Assembly: GCF_905475395.1 (NCBI RefSeq)
Contig: NC_058342.1
Coordinates: 6,421,501-6,485,500, forward strand
DNA from: Chrysoperla carnea
Taxonomy: Eukaryota > Arthropoda > Insecta > Neuroptera > Chrysopidae
Direction of reading: 5' to 3'
DNA: 64,000 nucleotides
How positions within the stretch are numbered: position 1 is the first letter of the stretch; each line of letters opens with the position of its first letter. Of the stretch, positions 45,701 to 50,483 are shown piece after piece. A program made the position numbers and the translations under genes. The notes below the pieces were generated by a model, which was not told the DNA's origin, did not search any database, and saw only the letters and a program-made list of their open reading frames with translations.

Positions 45701-48363
45701 TAAGACACCATTCTTCTACTTAGCTTAAACTAAGTAACTATTAATCAATTTATTACCAATCAGGAAAGTCAATCCGAAACAGTGAAACGATTATTTGAAA
45801 AGAAAATAGCACCACGTGGAGATAAAGGATTCTTAAAGTCAGATGAAGGATTGGATTTAGTACGTGGTGGGATGTATGCATTTCAAATAGATGCAGGCTA
45901 TGCATATAATTATATAAGTGGAACGTTTACAGAACAAGAAAAGTGTGGTCTAGATGAGATTGAAGCAATTCAATTACCATTACAAACCATTCCTGTACAA
46001 AAACATTTTCCATATCGTGATTTATTTACACAAAGGTAACAGAACACCGCAGTAACGGGATAATACATATAATTAATTAACGGGATAATTAATTAAATGG
46101 GTTCAGAAAATAAATTAACATAAAAGCTGGTCAAATAACTTTTTACTAGCTGTGATAAGTGAGGTCTCATTAAATTCACCTCGGTGTTAATAATCACTTA
46201 GAATAATAGGATAATACATAAATTTTCCAGGGCAACAAAAATTGGCGACGGATTCTTATAAAACTTGACAAGATAAGGCCAAAATCAAAATACATTTTTT
46301 CGAGACGTTGCTTAGATTCCGAGCTATCGTCGATTTTAAATTAAAGATAAAATTTACTCGTCATAATATGACGTATATTCCTCCTATTTCATCGAGTCGT
46401 ATGAAAATCCGTCGCCAAATCATTATTATTCAGTTTTTTAATTCCAAAAACCGAAATCAAAACTTGTATCCATTCTTTCGAATAAAAACTGGTCAATCAA
46501 TCGAGGAATCATCAGGATGGTTTTTTAGTCTAAACTTGAATTTTGATGAGAAAAAAAAAAGTTTGCAAAAATCGTATTATATAATTACGTATATGGTATT
46601 CTGCTATGCCCTATATTATTTTATATGAATAATTTTTTTTTAAGGATAATATAAACTTTTGACCAGCTTTTTTTTGAAAAATACTCTTATGTTATGCGAT
46701 CAGTGAAAGAAATGTAAAATATGAACGCCTTAGCTACATAGGCATTCGTTTTTATGCTTACCAAAGTAAAGTCCCGTTAATCTGCCAGCGGGACTCGACC
46801 TGTAAATTTAAAACAGTTTAAGAATGTGATGTTAATTAAAATTACAAAGTTTCCTTAATTAAATATAGTTACCTGGAAATTTTTGTCCTTTCATTTCATT
46901 AAATGGATTCTACCAGTCAACTATACTAGTAGAAAATAAGGATACCTCATAGGACATGCCCACTATTTAAGTTTGGGTAGAGTAATTACGTATGCGTTAA
47001 TTAAAAAAAAAGCCAATCATGCACTTAATTAAAACAGAGACTAGTTCTGTCAGCTCATTTAAACTTTTGTTAGTTAGTGAACATGCAAATATAGCAGCAG
47101 CCTGCAATTTTGATCTTTTGAGAACATAATTAACTAAAAATCAGAAAGTTATTTTGAATTTGTTTTAACATGTTTTAAAAATGTAAATTGTAAAAAAGAG
47201 AAAAAAATCTGATTACTAATACGAATATAAACGCTTGAAAGAAACCACTTACAAGGCAAGTGTCATCATCATCAGTGATTTAAATTAAAATTTTTACATT
47301 TACATTGAAATTTTTTTCGAGCGCTTTTATTAAATTTCTTGCCTAAACATTATCGTTTCAGAATTCATACAAAAATTGCGATATGAAGTGATAATTTTTA
47401 CCTTTCAATTTAAAGCGCGACAGGTGGTTTTTGAATTTTTAAGTGTTGATTTGGACTGGAAGGTTCAACTTTTAGACCTACTATCCAAAAACAATCAATT
47501 TTCACAGCAATATAGCTTTTTAAAATTTCGGAAATACTTGTAATTTTATAAGAGCGTCACATTTTTGTCGGTCATTGTTTTAAAAAAAATAGCGAAAAGT
47601 CATATCCTACATTTCCAATATTCACTGGCCGGCGTAATTTGAGGTGTTTTTGTTTTTTTTTTGAGAATGATAGATCTTTAAATTAAATTAAATCATTTGA
47701 ATACTAAATTTGACTCTAAACCTTTGTCGAAAACCAAAAGTTTATTGCTTTTATTTAAAAACTGTCTATCTCAAGTAGAAGCAAGTCTAATTTTTAAAAT
47801 AACACGAATAATTTTGATGCCCAACGTGTGAATTATTGTTGGTTTAACTCGCCTGAGTAACGCCTGAGTAATTGTCAGCCACATCTTAGAATTCATGAGC
47901 GATTATATAAGCACCGCCATAAAATTTTTGCAAATATACCATTGATTTTAGAATTTTCCAAAACAGTTGCGGTGTAATTAATTACAAAAGTAACAAAGCA
48001 ACTGTTATATAACATCTATTATTCTTAAAAAAAAGATGAACAACTACCTAGTAATAATAGAAAAATTCAGTATTTATATATTTATTTCTTTAATACAGAT
48101 TACGATGGCAACGTGAATGTGGTTTAATTGATCGTATACGTAAAAGTTTAGTACCACAAAAACCAAAATGTGAATCATCGCATGTTGGATTCGTTTCAGT
48201 TGGCTTAATTGAATTTAAACCAGCATTACGTATGATGGGTTATGGGACTCTATGTGCTATTGTAATATTTTTATTTGAATTTATTCATGATAGCATTTTT
48301 TTAAAATTACATTTTATGAAACATCTGGGTTATAAAACTAAATCTAAATTGCCAGCTTTTTAA
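11559..48363 (+). CDS. Ionotropic receptor, IR75-like (spliced, 5' end missing)
   Basis: A chemosensory ionotropic receptor: a ligand-gated cation channel of insect olfactory neurons, usually acid-sensing in the IR75 group. Six exons (11559-11674, 17226-17399, 17851-18074, 39928-40136, 45764-46035, 48099-48363) have GT/AG borders and matching phases and total 1,260 nt with the stop. Order: S1 ligand lobe (FSKWSFPIAKLLVEDLNF, then FNGLVGRLQRKEIDFG and LLMRTDRIPACDYT), M1, pore loop (TFIFGAMCQQG), M2 with SYSANIVALLQ (the SYTANLAAFLT equivalent), S2 lobe (KIAPRGDKGF, EEKCGLDEI), M3 and a short tail. The start codon, signal peptide and N-terminal domain are not found. Reading frames are intact, so it is probably functional. 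The third intron in this list is ~21.9 kb and hosts many transposons. The IR75 assignment rests on remembered family motifs; a neighbouring IR clade is possible. Confidence 0.9.
11675..12082. other. Receptor intron, unannotated part
   Basis: AT-rich intronic sequence between the S1-lobe exon and the Gypsy insertion. Nothing recognisable is seen. Confidence 0.6.
12083..12316 (-). repeat. Gypsy LTR (3')
   Basis: 234-bp LTR, TGTAATG…ACACTACA. It contains the segment AGCTTGCATAAAAG and a short duplicated 'CACACTAGTCTATG' block. A reverse-complement copy is at 15455-15650. The PPT lies at 12317-12330. Confidence 0.8.
12529..12983 (-). pseudogene. Gypsy integrase C-terminal remnants
   Basis: Two frames (12792-12983 and 12529-12729). 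The first holds ELQ-like and YNRTAKNLEDSHRNNKNYYD, the helix following the integrase core. The second holds VHFNRLKPF, the chromo-like end motif ('vHvdRLKpY'). They are separated by stops. Confidence 0.75.
13000..13644 (-). pseudogene. Gypsy integrase zinc finger and core
   Basis: The open part 13339-13644 encodes the HHCC finger (HNSIFGGGHPG … CYWQGL … WCRKCEDCARRK) and the start of the catalytic core (IALDILGP, first Asp). Downstream pieces in shifting frames read ELHSDQ (second Asp region), YHPQS and YVMIAYRAS. This is the normal D-D-E order. Frameshifts are numerous. Confidence 0.82.
13988..14380 (-). pseudogene. Gypsy RT motif C and thumb
   Basis: Contains SLIYLDDVIIL (minus strand, ~14340-14375) and then the block FLGHIVSAEGVRKDPQKV, SYSRRFIKNFA and APLHNLTKK, the classic Gypsy RT-to-RNase H connection. 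A frameshift lies between YLDD and the thumb. Confidence 0.85.
15022..15360 (-). pseudogene. Gypsy aspartic protease, catalytic site altered
   Basis: 112-residue frame with IPVNTGAAVLLVSEQVY where a DTGA active site is expected, so the catalytic Asp is Asn. YIVRDLNYKCLLGEKFLKKY follows, the standard second half of the fold. Gag should precede it but the sequence ends at 15360 into unrelated DNA. Confidence 0.8.
15380..15405. repeat. Perfect 26-bp palindrome at the Gypsy break
   Basis: Bases 15380-15405 equal their own reverse complement, centred on an (AT)n core with AATTAGAG at each end. It lies just beyond the point where the Gypsy coding sequence ends and before the inverted LTR. Confidence 0.85.
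15455..15650 (+). repeat. Gypsy LTR fragment in opposite orientation
   Basis: Starts TGTAGTGTG and matches the reverse complement of 12083-12316 through GCAAGCTGCAATGGAGAATG and TTTAATAAACCTGAG. The last ~30 bases of the LTR are missing. It therefore points opposite to the LTR at the other end of the element. Confidence 0.8.
15651..17225. other. Receptor intron sequence
   Basis: AT-rich intron. Two similar segments near 16110-16160 and 16205-16260 (GAGTTATTAACTATCAAAGCGAAA) form a short direct repeat. No gene is seen. Confidence 0.5.
17226..17399 (+). CDS. IR75-like receptor exon: S1 lobe core
   Basis: Acceptor at 17221-17225, donor GTAAGT at 17400. It reads YNCSLVNSFGWDVNG, FNGLVGRLQRKEIDFG and LLMRTDRIPACDYT. 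The Arg of MRTDR sits where ionotropic glutamate receptors bind the ligand carboxylate. The exon ends in phase 2 and is completed by the next exon's G to make Arg. Confidence 0.92.
17851..18074 (+). CDS. IR75-like receptor exon: M1 and pore loop
   Basis: Acceptor TTTTTTTAG, donor GTAGGT at 18075. It opens with SPLIFRKPSLSSISNIFVLP and is followed by the M1 helix (WISSLVLCLFITVMICF). A cytosolic stretch and the pore helix ILTFIFGAMCQQG follow. The split Gly codon is completed by exon 39928. The ORF continuing past 18074 is intron read-through. Confidence 0.93.
18183..19074. mobile_element. hAT-type MITE, 892 bp
   Basis: Left end CAGTGACGGATTTAGGC and right end GCAAAATCCATCACTG are imperfect inverted termini. 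They are flanked by a perfect 8-bp duplication GGTGTAGT (18175-18182, 19075-19082). CAGTG ends and an 8-bp TSD are hAT hallmarks. There is no transposase; internal sequence is AT-rich and contains a short inverted segment around 18620-18700. ORFs inside are not believed. Confidence 0.9.
19185..19460 (+). repeat. Dispersed insect repeat, copy 1
   Basis: Contains ACTAAGTTTAGTCCCAAA, GATGCAACGAACAAAATTTT and a TTCCGG…TCTGTCTGCC tract. The same blocks occur at 42345-42800 (+) and, in the opposite orientation, at 51760-52010. The left side has TGTGATATATAT duplicated three times. Confidence 0.75.
19862..20263 (-). pseudogene. BEL/Pao integrase remnant
   Basis: Position downstream of RNase H, plus short recognisable stretches in mixed frames, indicate the integrase region. 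The 133-codon open frame itself is mostly out of register and contains no clean D-D-E triad. It is probably dead. Confidence 0.45.
20313..20621 (-). pseudogene. BEL/Pao RNase H region
   Basis: Reads FAAKTKVAPLKSLTIPRLEL and then CRALLLSKLVSSVRQVL, the BEL/Pao signature 'aKtrvAPlk..tiPrLEL.aa.l..rl'. It is 102 codons before frames break. Confidence 0.85.
20700..21675 (-). pseudogene. BEL/Pao reverse transcriptase, frameshifted
   Basis: The 157-codon frame 21202-21675 has the connection region and RT motifs YIIRHHYVTKDTSTSTKLHV and FNAS plus SLNSLLLPGPKL. The YVDDI catalytic motif is in another frame near 21075. FSHVACMILGFLATIT near 20760-20810 corresponds to the 'DPLGfLaPi' block. At least two frameshifts separate them. 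Confidence 0.85.
22009..22479 (-). pseudogene. BEL/Pao retropepsin-like protease
   Basis: 156-codon frame with VLLGTAQILIHTPSGNYFSV and RTLVDPGSKVSIISL. The DPGS motif is the BEL/Pao (DUF1758) variant of the aspartic protease site. A continuation of the domain in another frame is at 21860-22096 (FLIGADF…). Confidence 0.85.
22641..23215. other. Receptor intron sequence
   Basis: AT-rich; no gene, RNA or clear repeat is recognised. Confidence 0.5.
23216..23540 (+). mobile_element. tRNA-derived SINE, copy A
   Basis: The head carries a tRNA-like internal promoter with a clear B box (TAGTTCGAATCCAGG, ~23288-23302) and a weak A box in GGTAGCCGTCC. The body has CTTGGATAAGAACGAAGCAA and CGACTCCACCCACATCATAA, and the tail is (ATT)n. 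A second copy sharing the body and tail is at 39515-39750. Confidence 0.8.
23779..23941 (+). repeat. Dispersed repeat, second copy of 10741-10905
   Basis: About 90% similar to 10741-10905 (ATTATATATTCCAATTAAG, TTAAACTAAA.TCAATCTCTT). The similarity resumes at 24950-25010, so the copy was split by the hAT sequence at 23942-24940. Confidence 0.75.
23942..24940 (+). mobile_element. hAT transposon remnant
   Basis: Left end CAGTGGCGAATCCACCC is hAT-like. A + strand fragment from about 24088 reads MAEDYFQKSIYIPLLDTVFN and then LRQRLSTEELNQFQLRVLLP; this matches the C-terminal part of zinc-finger hAT transposases (YFr…yiPllD…l..RF). Further on (24360-24460) YIQMFLEILTTPPGS recalls the dimerisation motif. 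Frames are broken. It interrupts the dispersed repeat at 23779-25010. The right end was not fixed. Confidence 0.65.
25800..27260 (-). mobile_element. Second Ty3/Gypsy remnant (17.6-like)
   Basis: Minus-strand pieces in order: RT (PLGLKTAIFQRI then NYVDDIFVYSKTFEDQI at ~27040-27100), RNase H (FLAIREPIKYWQYWLIGKTF near 26790-26840, then YDFEIKYNSGKTNIEADDLS near 26640-26720) and integrase C-terminal part (TYNKTEYPITKFAPEYLL, 25840-25930). All are broken by stops. Low-complexity T tracts (25976-26058) expand the integrase region. LTRs were not found. Confidence 0.75.
27246..27433 (+). repeat. Tandem duplication, ~100 bp x 2
   Basis: The block TTTTTACTACAATATTTGTC through AATAAAAAGCTTGATTTT is present twice in direct orientation with few differences. 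Confidence 0.85.
27500..29019. other. Intronic sequence with repeat pieces and a possible solo LTR
   Basis: 27520-27760 resembles 30330-30500 (AAAGTTGTGCTTCCTGC, GTGTGAAACCTCATTTTGCA). 28300-28560 has LTR-like composition with AATAAA at 28441 but no defined ends. No gene is seen. Confidence 0.35.
29020..30315. repeat. Imperfect foldback element, ~500-bp arms
   Basis: 29020-29545 is an imperfect reverse complement of 29755-30315. Matching blocks include GGGGCAAATTAGGGCAAA versus TTTGCCCTAATTTGCCCC, TACAGTTCCGTATG versus CATACGGAACTGTA, and AAGTTGTGCC…ACCTGC versus GCAGGTAGCACAAC. The loop is ~210 bp. No ORF, no TSD recognised. Confidence 0.75.
30554..30559. repeat. Target-site duplication, left (AATGTA)
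   Basis: Identical to 38376-38381 and directly abuts the element end AGTAGAAG. Confidence 0.88.
30600..31040. promoter_or_regulatory. GC-rich promoter-like terminal module
   Basis: Within this outer TIR domain TGACGTCA (CRE/ATF palindrome) occurs three times (30663-30670, 30741-30748, 30984-30991). CCAATAG or its reverse ATTGG occurs repeatedly, AAGATGGCG three times (a YY1-like core) and GGGGCGGGAC twice (GC box). Larger blocks (GGGCAAACCTAGGTGAATG; ACCAATAGTGGCGGAGAG) are themselves duplicated. The same module recurs at 32145-32585 and inverted at 37895-38335. Function is inferred only. Confidence 0.6.
31050..31981. repeat. ~220-bp AT-rich tandem units inside the TIR
   Basis: Block starts AAATACATGTTCAAACTTG at 31201, 31421, 31641 and 31864 show spacings of 220, 220 and 223 bp. 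Each unit carries TTCAAACTTGTTTGAA (near-palindrome), ACACGTGT or CACGTGACC (E-box core) and GATATCATCATC. The same array is in the other TIR copies, and single units occur at 35600-35900, 36005-36240 and 36330-36530. Confidence 0.85.
32105..33649 (+). repeat. Left terminus, inner tandem copy (1,545 bp)
   Basis: Direct repeat of 30560-32104 with identical length. The one difference noticed is C at 30875 versus T at 32420; the right arm (38060) agrees with the outer copy. The junction at 32104/32105 is precise: the element's first bases AGTAGAAG follow directly on the unit's last bases. Confidence 0.92.
33692..33728 (+). promoter_or_regulatory. TATA box and initiator of the 121-aa gene
   Basis: TATAAAA at 33692-33698 and TCAGTT, an arthropod initiator, at 33723-33728. 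The A of the initiator is 33 bases after the first T of the TATA box, the canonical distance. The start codon is at 33758. Confidence 0.7.
33758..34123 (+). CDS. 121-aa protein of the Polinton-like element; possible OB-fold-like family
   Basis: An intact ORF directly inside the left terminus with its own TATA/initiator and a polyadenylation signal. It begins MNRAELKLLDSCL. Residues ~28-90 alternate hydrophobic strands: LPLKKKLKILKMERILTIHG, then IKVLLDISLD, then GVFLPSRFAVLTDNMIKLFN. An acidic tail follows (DDVNEDCVDIEEE). The pattern 'yk I…v.t.yG.si.v.l…vFLP.Rf..lt.d.i…N' is one I associate with small arthropod proteins of unknown function that may adopt an OB-like, nucleic-acid-binding fold; this is memory, not a search. 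No membrane segment or catalytic motif is seen. It is the only well-supported gene of the element. Confidence 0.7.
   Translation: MNRAELKLLDSCLVRPCIKMDYLPLKKKLKILKMERILTIHGPSIKVLLDISLDGTENEGVFLPSRFAVLTDNMIKLFNTKPGYLMVEEKIGRSHQLTLRLFEDDVNEDCVDIEEESQALF
34194..34199 (+). terminator. Polyadenylation signal of the 121-aa gene
   Basis: AATAAA 70 bases after the stop codon. The ~90 bases around it (34180-34275) recur inverted at 35905-36001. Confidence 0.6.
34494..34625. repeat. 16-bp minisatellite
   Basis: Eight or nine head-to-tail units of GTCTGTATCTAAACAG, with an A to T variant (CTTAACAG) in some. There are no spacers. Confidence 0.92.
34661..34805 (+). repeat. Internal direct repeat with 36775-36912
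   Basis: TATCACATGA through ATATAATATGCTCTTTATA and AATCAACTT.TACTACAGAT is shared with 36775-36912 at roughly 85% similarity. Confidence 0.8.
34823..35019. repeat. ~20-bp minisatellite
   Basis: Alternating GAGTAATTTGG and AGTAATATCG modules, about ten units. The minus-strand ORFs read through it are repeat artefacts. Confidence 0.9.
35336..35596 (-). CDS. Small convergent ORF of the Polinton-like element, unknown function
   Basis: 86 codons on the minus strand. The first ~30 codons (35500-35596) lie in sequence also present at 36255-36330, so the unique part probably starts at an internal Met (MNSKSVLEVDENISYYNIDP). It then reads NVLIDTLRSLYSTDVGKEIL and SIIHHLRKKNIIK. It looks like the C-terminal helix of a larger protein or a small helical protein. 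A minus-strand AATAAA occurs ~100 bases downstream (about 35240). No family is recognised. It points toward the 121-aa gene, with the minisatellites between them. Confidence 0.4.
   Translation of the reverse strand: MQTHNILFLEFRFANYYLTRSSIILHCLEYESAMNSKSVLEVDENISYYNIDPNVLIDTLRSLYSTDVGKEILSIIHHLRKKNIIK
35905..36001 (-). repeat. Inverted copy of the 121-aa gene's 3' UTR
   Basis: Nearly exact reverse complement of 34180-34275 (GAAATTTCCGAATAAAAAAT … AAGAAACTTACAA). It is embedded between TIR-type repeat units. Confidence 0.85.
36612..36618 (+). promoter_or_regulatory. Orphan TATA box
   Basis: TATAAAA preceded by GGTGGGGATAATG, which resembles the GGTGGTAATCATATAAAA context of the 121-aa gene promoter. 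No believable ORF follows; a (TTA)n microsatellite does. A TCAGTT is 56 bases downstream, too far for a standard initiator. Confidence 0.4.
36711..36774. repeat. (TTA)n microsatellite
   Basis: About 21 pure ATT/TTA units. It creates a poly-tyrosine ORF that is not a gene. Confidence 0.97.
36954..38375 (-). repeat. Right terminal inverted repeat (1,422 bp)
   Basis: Reverse complement of 30560-31981 and 32105-33526. The similarity stops at the ATGATGATATC block (36954); bases inside this are unrelated to the left unit's last 123 bp. Confidence 0.92.
38376..38381. repeat. Target-site duplication, right (AATGTA)
   Basis: Identical to 30554-30559; follows the element end CTTCTACT. Confidence 0.88.
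38790..39310. repeat. Tandem satellite-like units related to the 1-600/9400-9880 repeats
   Basis: Three or four ~150-170-bp units containing ATCCTTCTAGCATGTA, GCGATTT and a 'TCGAATG.A…' block. The CATCTTTCTAGCATGTA step and unit length resemble those of the arms at 9400-9880. ORFs on the minus strand follow the repeat and are not genes. Confidence 0.6.
39370..39514 (+). repeat. Direct repeat flanking SINE B, left copy
   Basis: ATATTAGATAAGTAT, GTGACATAAAGAAAATAG and GAGACAC…CAACCCGT-like blocks recur at 39750-39880, so the SINE lies between two ~130-bp diverged copies. Confidence 0.65.
39515..39750 (+). mobile_element. tRNA-derived SINE, copy B
   Basis: Starts with an A-box-like CTCAGTAGCCTAGCGAGTAA. 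The B-box part is deleted. The body (GCTTGGATAAGAATGAAGCA; CGACTCCACCCACATCATAA) and (ATT)n tail match copy A. TAGATAAGTAT is found on both flanks as a possible target duplication. Confidence 0.8.
39928..40136 (+). CDS. IR75-like receptor exon: M2 and start of S2
   Basis: Acceptor TTTTTAAG ends at 39927; donor GTAAGT at 40137. It reads SSLNPNTPSLRITVFLVFMA, then IFLFTSYSANIVALLQTP, then SIKTLNDLIDSPIVVGAHNS. SYSANIVALL is the gating motif of M2. The exon ends in phase 0. Confidence 0.93.
40137..42344. other. Receptor intron sequence with a small inverted-repeat element
   Basis: Mostly featureless AT-rich sequence. 41240-41556 is bounded by TAGCCTGCAAGTGGATGAT and its near reverse complement CATCCACTTACAGGCTA, so it may be a ~310-bp MITE. 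No exon is seen. Confidence 0.5.
42345..42830 (+). repeat. Dispersed insect repeat, copy 2 (longest)
   Basis: Contains ACTAAGTTTAGTCACAAG, GATGCTACGAACAAAATTTT, a (GTCC)n tract, AAAACGAAAGAAGATATCAA, TTGGGTCTTGACC and CCCGTGAGGGCGCAAATTAG. The first part matches copy 1 (19185); the last part matches, inverted, 51760-51900. The ORF 42626-42865 is repeat-derived. Confidence 0.8.
43320..43575 (+). repeat. Tandem duplication ~125 bp x 2
   Basis: TTGTTTATCATCCAAAATCT … CATTTTTAAGTC is repeated with changes from about 43455. The rest of 42831-44500 shows no features. Confidence 0.75.
44500..44790. repeat. Two Penelope-type terminal fragments head to head
   Basis: Bases 44520-44660 on the minus strand and 44670-44785 on the plus strand both match the 3' region of the Penelope element (59436-59633): TGATGATGACTACTTGGT on minus; CGAAATACGTATTTGTAAAC and GGGGCAAAAATCGAAATTTA on plus. 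The hammerhead core is broken in both. Confidence 0.75.
44791..45763. other. Receptor intron sequence
   Basis: AT-rich; nothing recognised. Confidence 0.5.
45764..46035 (+). CDS. IR75-like receptor exon: S2 lobe
   Basis: Acceptor CCAATCAG, donor GTAACA at 46036. It reads ESQSETVKRLFEKKIAPRGD, LVRGGMYAFQIDAGYAYNYI, TFTEQEKCGLDEI and KHFPYRDLF. EEKCGL-type and 'K.SPY..lF'-type signatures are strongly IR75-like. Phase 2 at the end. Confidence 0.93.
46036..48098. other. Last receptor intron, with a small MITE-like inverted repeat
   Basis: TTGGCGACGGATTCTTATAA (46230-46262 region) and its near reverse complement TCGTATGAAAATCCGTCGCC (46399-46420) bound a ~190-bp element. The remainder is featureless. 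Confidence 0.5.
48099..48363 (+). CDS. IR75-like receptor last exon: end of S2, M3 and tail
   Basis: Acceptor TTTAATACAG. It reads RWQRECGLIDRIRKSLVPQK, CESSHVGFVSVGLIEFKPAL and the M3 helix YGTLCAIVIFLFEFIHD. A short tail follows and the TAA is at 48361-48363. 'FVSVGL…pAL…G' is the normal pre-M3 motif. Confidence 0.93.
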
Positions 48364-48415
48364 TTCATGCTATATTAAGTTGAGTTTAAAGTTTGGAAAA
48401 AATATATGTAGTAGA

Positions 48416-48421
48416 AATAAA
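48416..48421 (+). terminator. Polyadenylation signal of the receptor gene
   Basis: AATAAA 53 bases after the receptor stop codon, the first such hexamer downstream. Confidence 0.55.
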
Positions 48422-48680
48422 ATACTAGTAATGGATTATAGCATTAGAATATATTCTTCGAATTTAAGACTCTCACAAAATGTAATATTTTAACTACCCA
48501 TTATTTTAATTATTCTAAAACTAATTAGTCTTTAATAACCCTGGTCAAGTCGATATTATTGTAGTTAAATTGTCATATTGAAAGTGTGAATTTAACCTCA
48601 GATGTTATTTTTAGTATGTAATATTTTTTCATAAATATAATTTTTTAAATAATAATAGCTCGCTGCAAAAGTATAATTAG

Positions 48681-48804
48681 CATATCCGGTAGGATATTTA
48701 TTGCCTTTGCAATTATTGCTTACAATCAACGTCCATTGAAATTACCGAGACGTGTAAATTCAACTGATCGAGAATTTTTGGGACGAATTCAACGCGACAA
48801 ATAA
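48681..48804 (+). pseudogene. Possible orphan terminal exon, unknown protein
   Basis: After an acceptor-like TATAATTAG the + strand reads ISGRIFIAFAIIAYNQ and then RPLKLPRRVNSTDREFLGRI, ending in a stop at 48802-48804. Composition (hydrophobic stretch followed by basic tail) looks protein-like, in contrast to the AT-rich surroundings. No upstream exon could be tied to it. It could be an alternative tail exon, a gene fragment or chance. Confidence 0.3.
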
Positions 48805-49439
48805 ATATTGCTAAAACTCGCTGCTACTGGAAAAAAATTTCTTACTAGTAGACGCAATATCTACAAATGCCCCTGTATTATATTTGGATCACCTACAGAA
48901 AAGTGACTAGATTTGAAGTAATTGAGGACACTTATGCATTTTTTCGAGGATGCAGTTTTGGTGACGTTGAAGTCACTATGAACTGTTTATAACGTTTTAG
49001 TCTGGTTCACATGTCCGATATATTCTCCGAAAATTACGAAATAGGTGTCATTCGATTCGTAATTTTATGTAGAAAGTTTAAGAAAAATCCGAAATGGCGC
49101 TGAAAAAAATTGCAAAAGTTATAAACAATTAAGTGAAAAATTTTGAATAACTCAAAAAACATTTAAAATCTGTAAAAAAAGATCTCAAAAAATGAAGAAA
49201 TTTCCTTAAAAAAAGTTCCGACTGCCGGAATTCTACCTCTTATATGTATAATTTTTACAGAGCCCTGAAAATAGCGCAAAATACGGCAAGTCTGGCTCTA
49301 GCGCGCGTTCTATCCCTGAAACCTACCAACAAAAAAAATTATTTAAACATATAAAATATGAATATTAAAAAATAAACAAATTCATGTAGTTACCATTGTT
49401 GTTTAAAAAATTGTTATAAACAAATACTTTGTTTATGAG

Positions 49440-49970
49440 AGTATGAGGGTTTCCTAAACAAATTTATTTGTTGCTTAAAATGCGTTAGTTAATTCACAAT
49501 TTAGGCCTAAAGACAATGTTTTAACTCTATTATTTATTTAATTATTGACTATTGTTTATAATTAAAAAAAATTTTTTTTCACTTTTATCTATACAATTTC
49601 TCTTATCTAAAATATTTTATAAAATCAGGAAAATAGAAAAAAGTAATGAATGTTTACTCAAAATTTATTAAGATCAATTGTTAAAAGTTTACAATCCTGG
49701 TCAATTTTTTACTGCTTTAGTAGAATCAGCAGATGATGAGGCACCAACACGAAAACGGTCCAAATGATTACAGAAAAGCAGTAGAAAATAATTGTCTAAA
49801 AAATAATTGACAAGGATTGTACACTTTTAACAATAGATTTTAATTAATTTTAGTCAATAATTAAATAAATAATAGAGTTAAAACATTGTCTTTAGGCTTA
49901 AACTGTTAATTAACAAACGCATTTCTAAGCAGCATATAAATTTTTTTAAGAAACCGTTTGAGTAATTATA
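49440..49970. mobile_element. Palindromic MITE-like element, ~530 bp
   Basis: Arms such as GACAATGTTTTAACTCTATT (left) and AATAGAGTTAAAACATTGTC (right) pair over more than 100 bases. An inner stem (TTGTTAAAAGTTTACAATCC / GGATTGTACACTTTTAACAA) continues the fold. No transposase, TSD not fixed. Confidence 0.8.
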
Positions 49971-50310
49971 TTATAGTAATCATAATTATATTCTAAAAAA
50001 AATTTGATTAAGTTATGATTAAGTTATTGAGCTTGCTTGAAGTTATAAAAGAAAATTATAAAAAAATAACTGTGGGTAATATAAAAAAAATTATTTGTGT
50101 AAAAATATTCATTTATTCAGCATTTGTAGGGTGACTTCTCAAAAATTTTTCATAAATAAAAAATGTATATGTAACATAATAAAAAGTTTAAATTTAATAT
50201 AAAAACCTAACCATATCGTGTATCGACGTATGTAGTCTCCATCTCCATAATCCCACGCACCCAAAGTTTTAAATGACGTCTACACCCGTGCCCGTGGTTC
50301 ATCGCCGACT

Positions 50311-50483
50311 TTATAGATGCACTCTTCTTTTTTCAATATCTCGGCTATTCTTCTTGTTATTCTATTTATCGTTCCCTCATTTATATAGTCAGAACCAACT
50401 CTAACTATATAAATGAGGGAATGATAAATAGAATAACAAGAAGAATGGCCGAGATATTGGCAAAAAGAAGAGTGCATCTATAA
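50311..50483. repeat. Long hairpin, ~79-bp arms, 14-base loop
   Basis: 50311-50389 pairs with 50404-50483 almost perfectly (TTATAGATGCACTCTTC… against …GAAGAGTGCATCTATAA; middle TTCTTCTTGTTATTCTATTT). Only a few mismatches occur. A transcript would form a long double-stranded stem. Confidence 0.9.

Noticed and set aside
46308..46628. 106-codon + strand ORF in the last receptor intron
   Set aside because: Starts inside the small inverted-repeat element, no domain, AT-driven composition.
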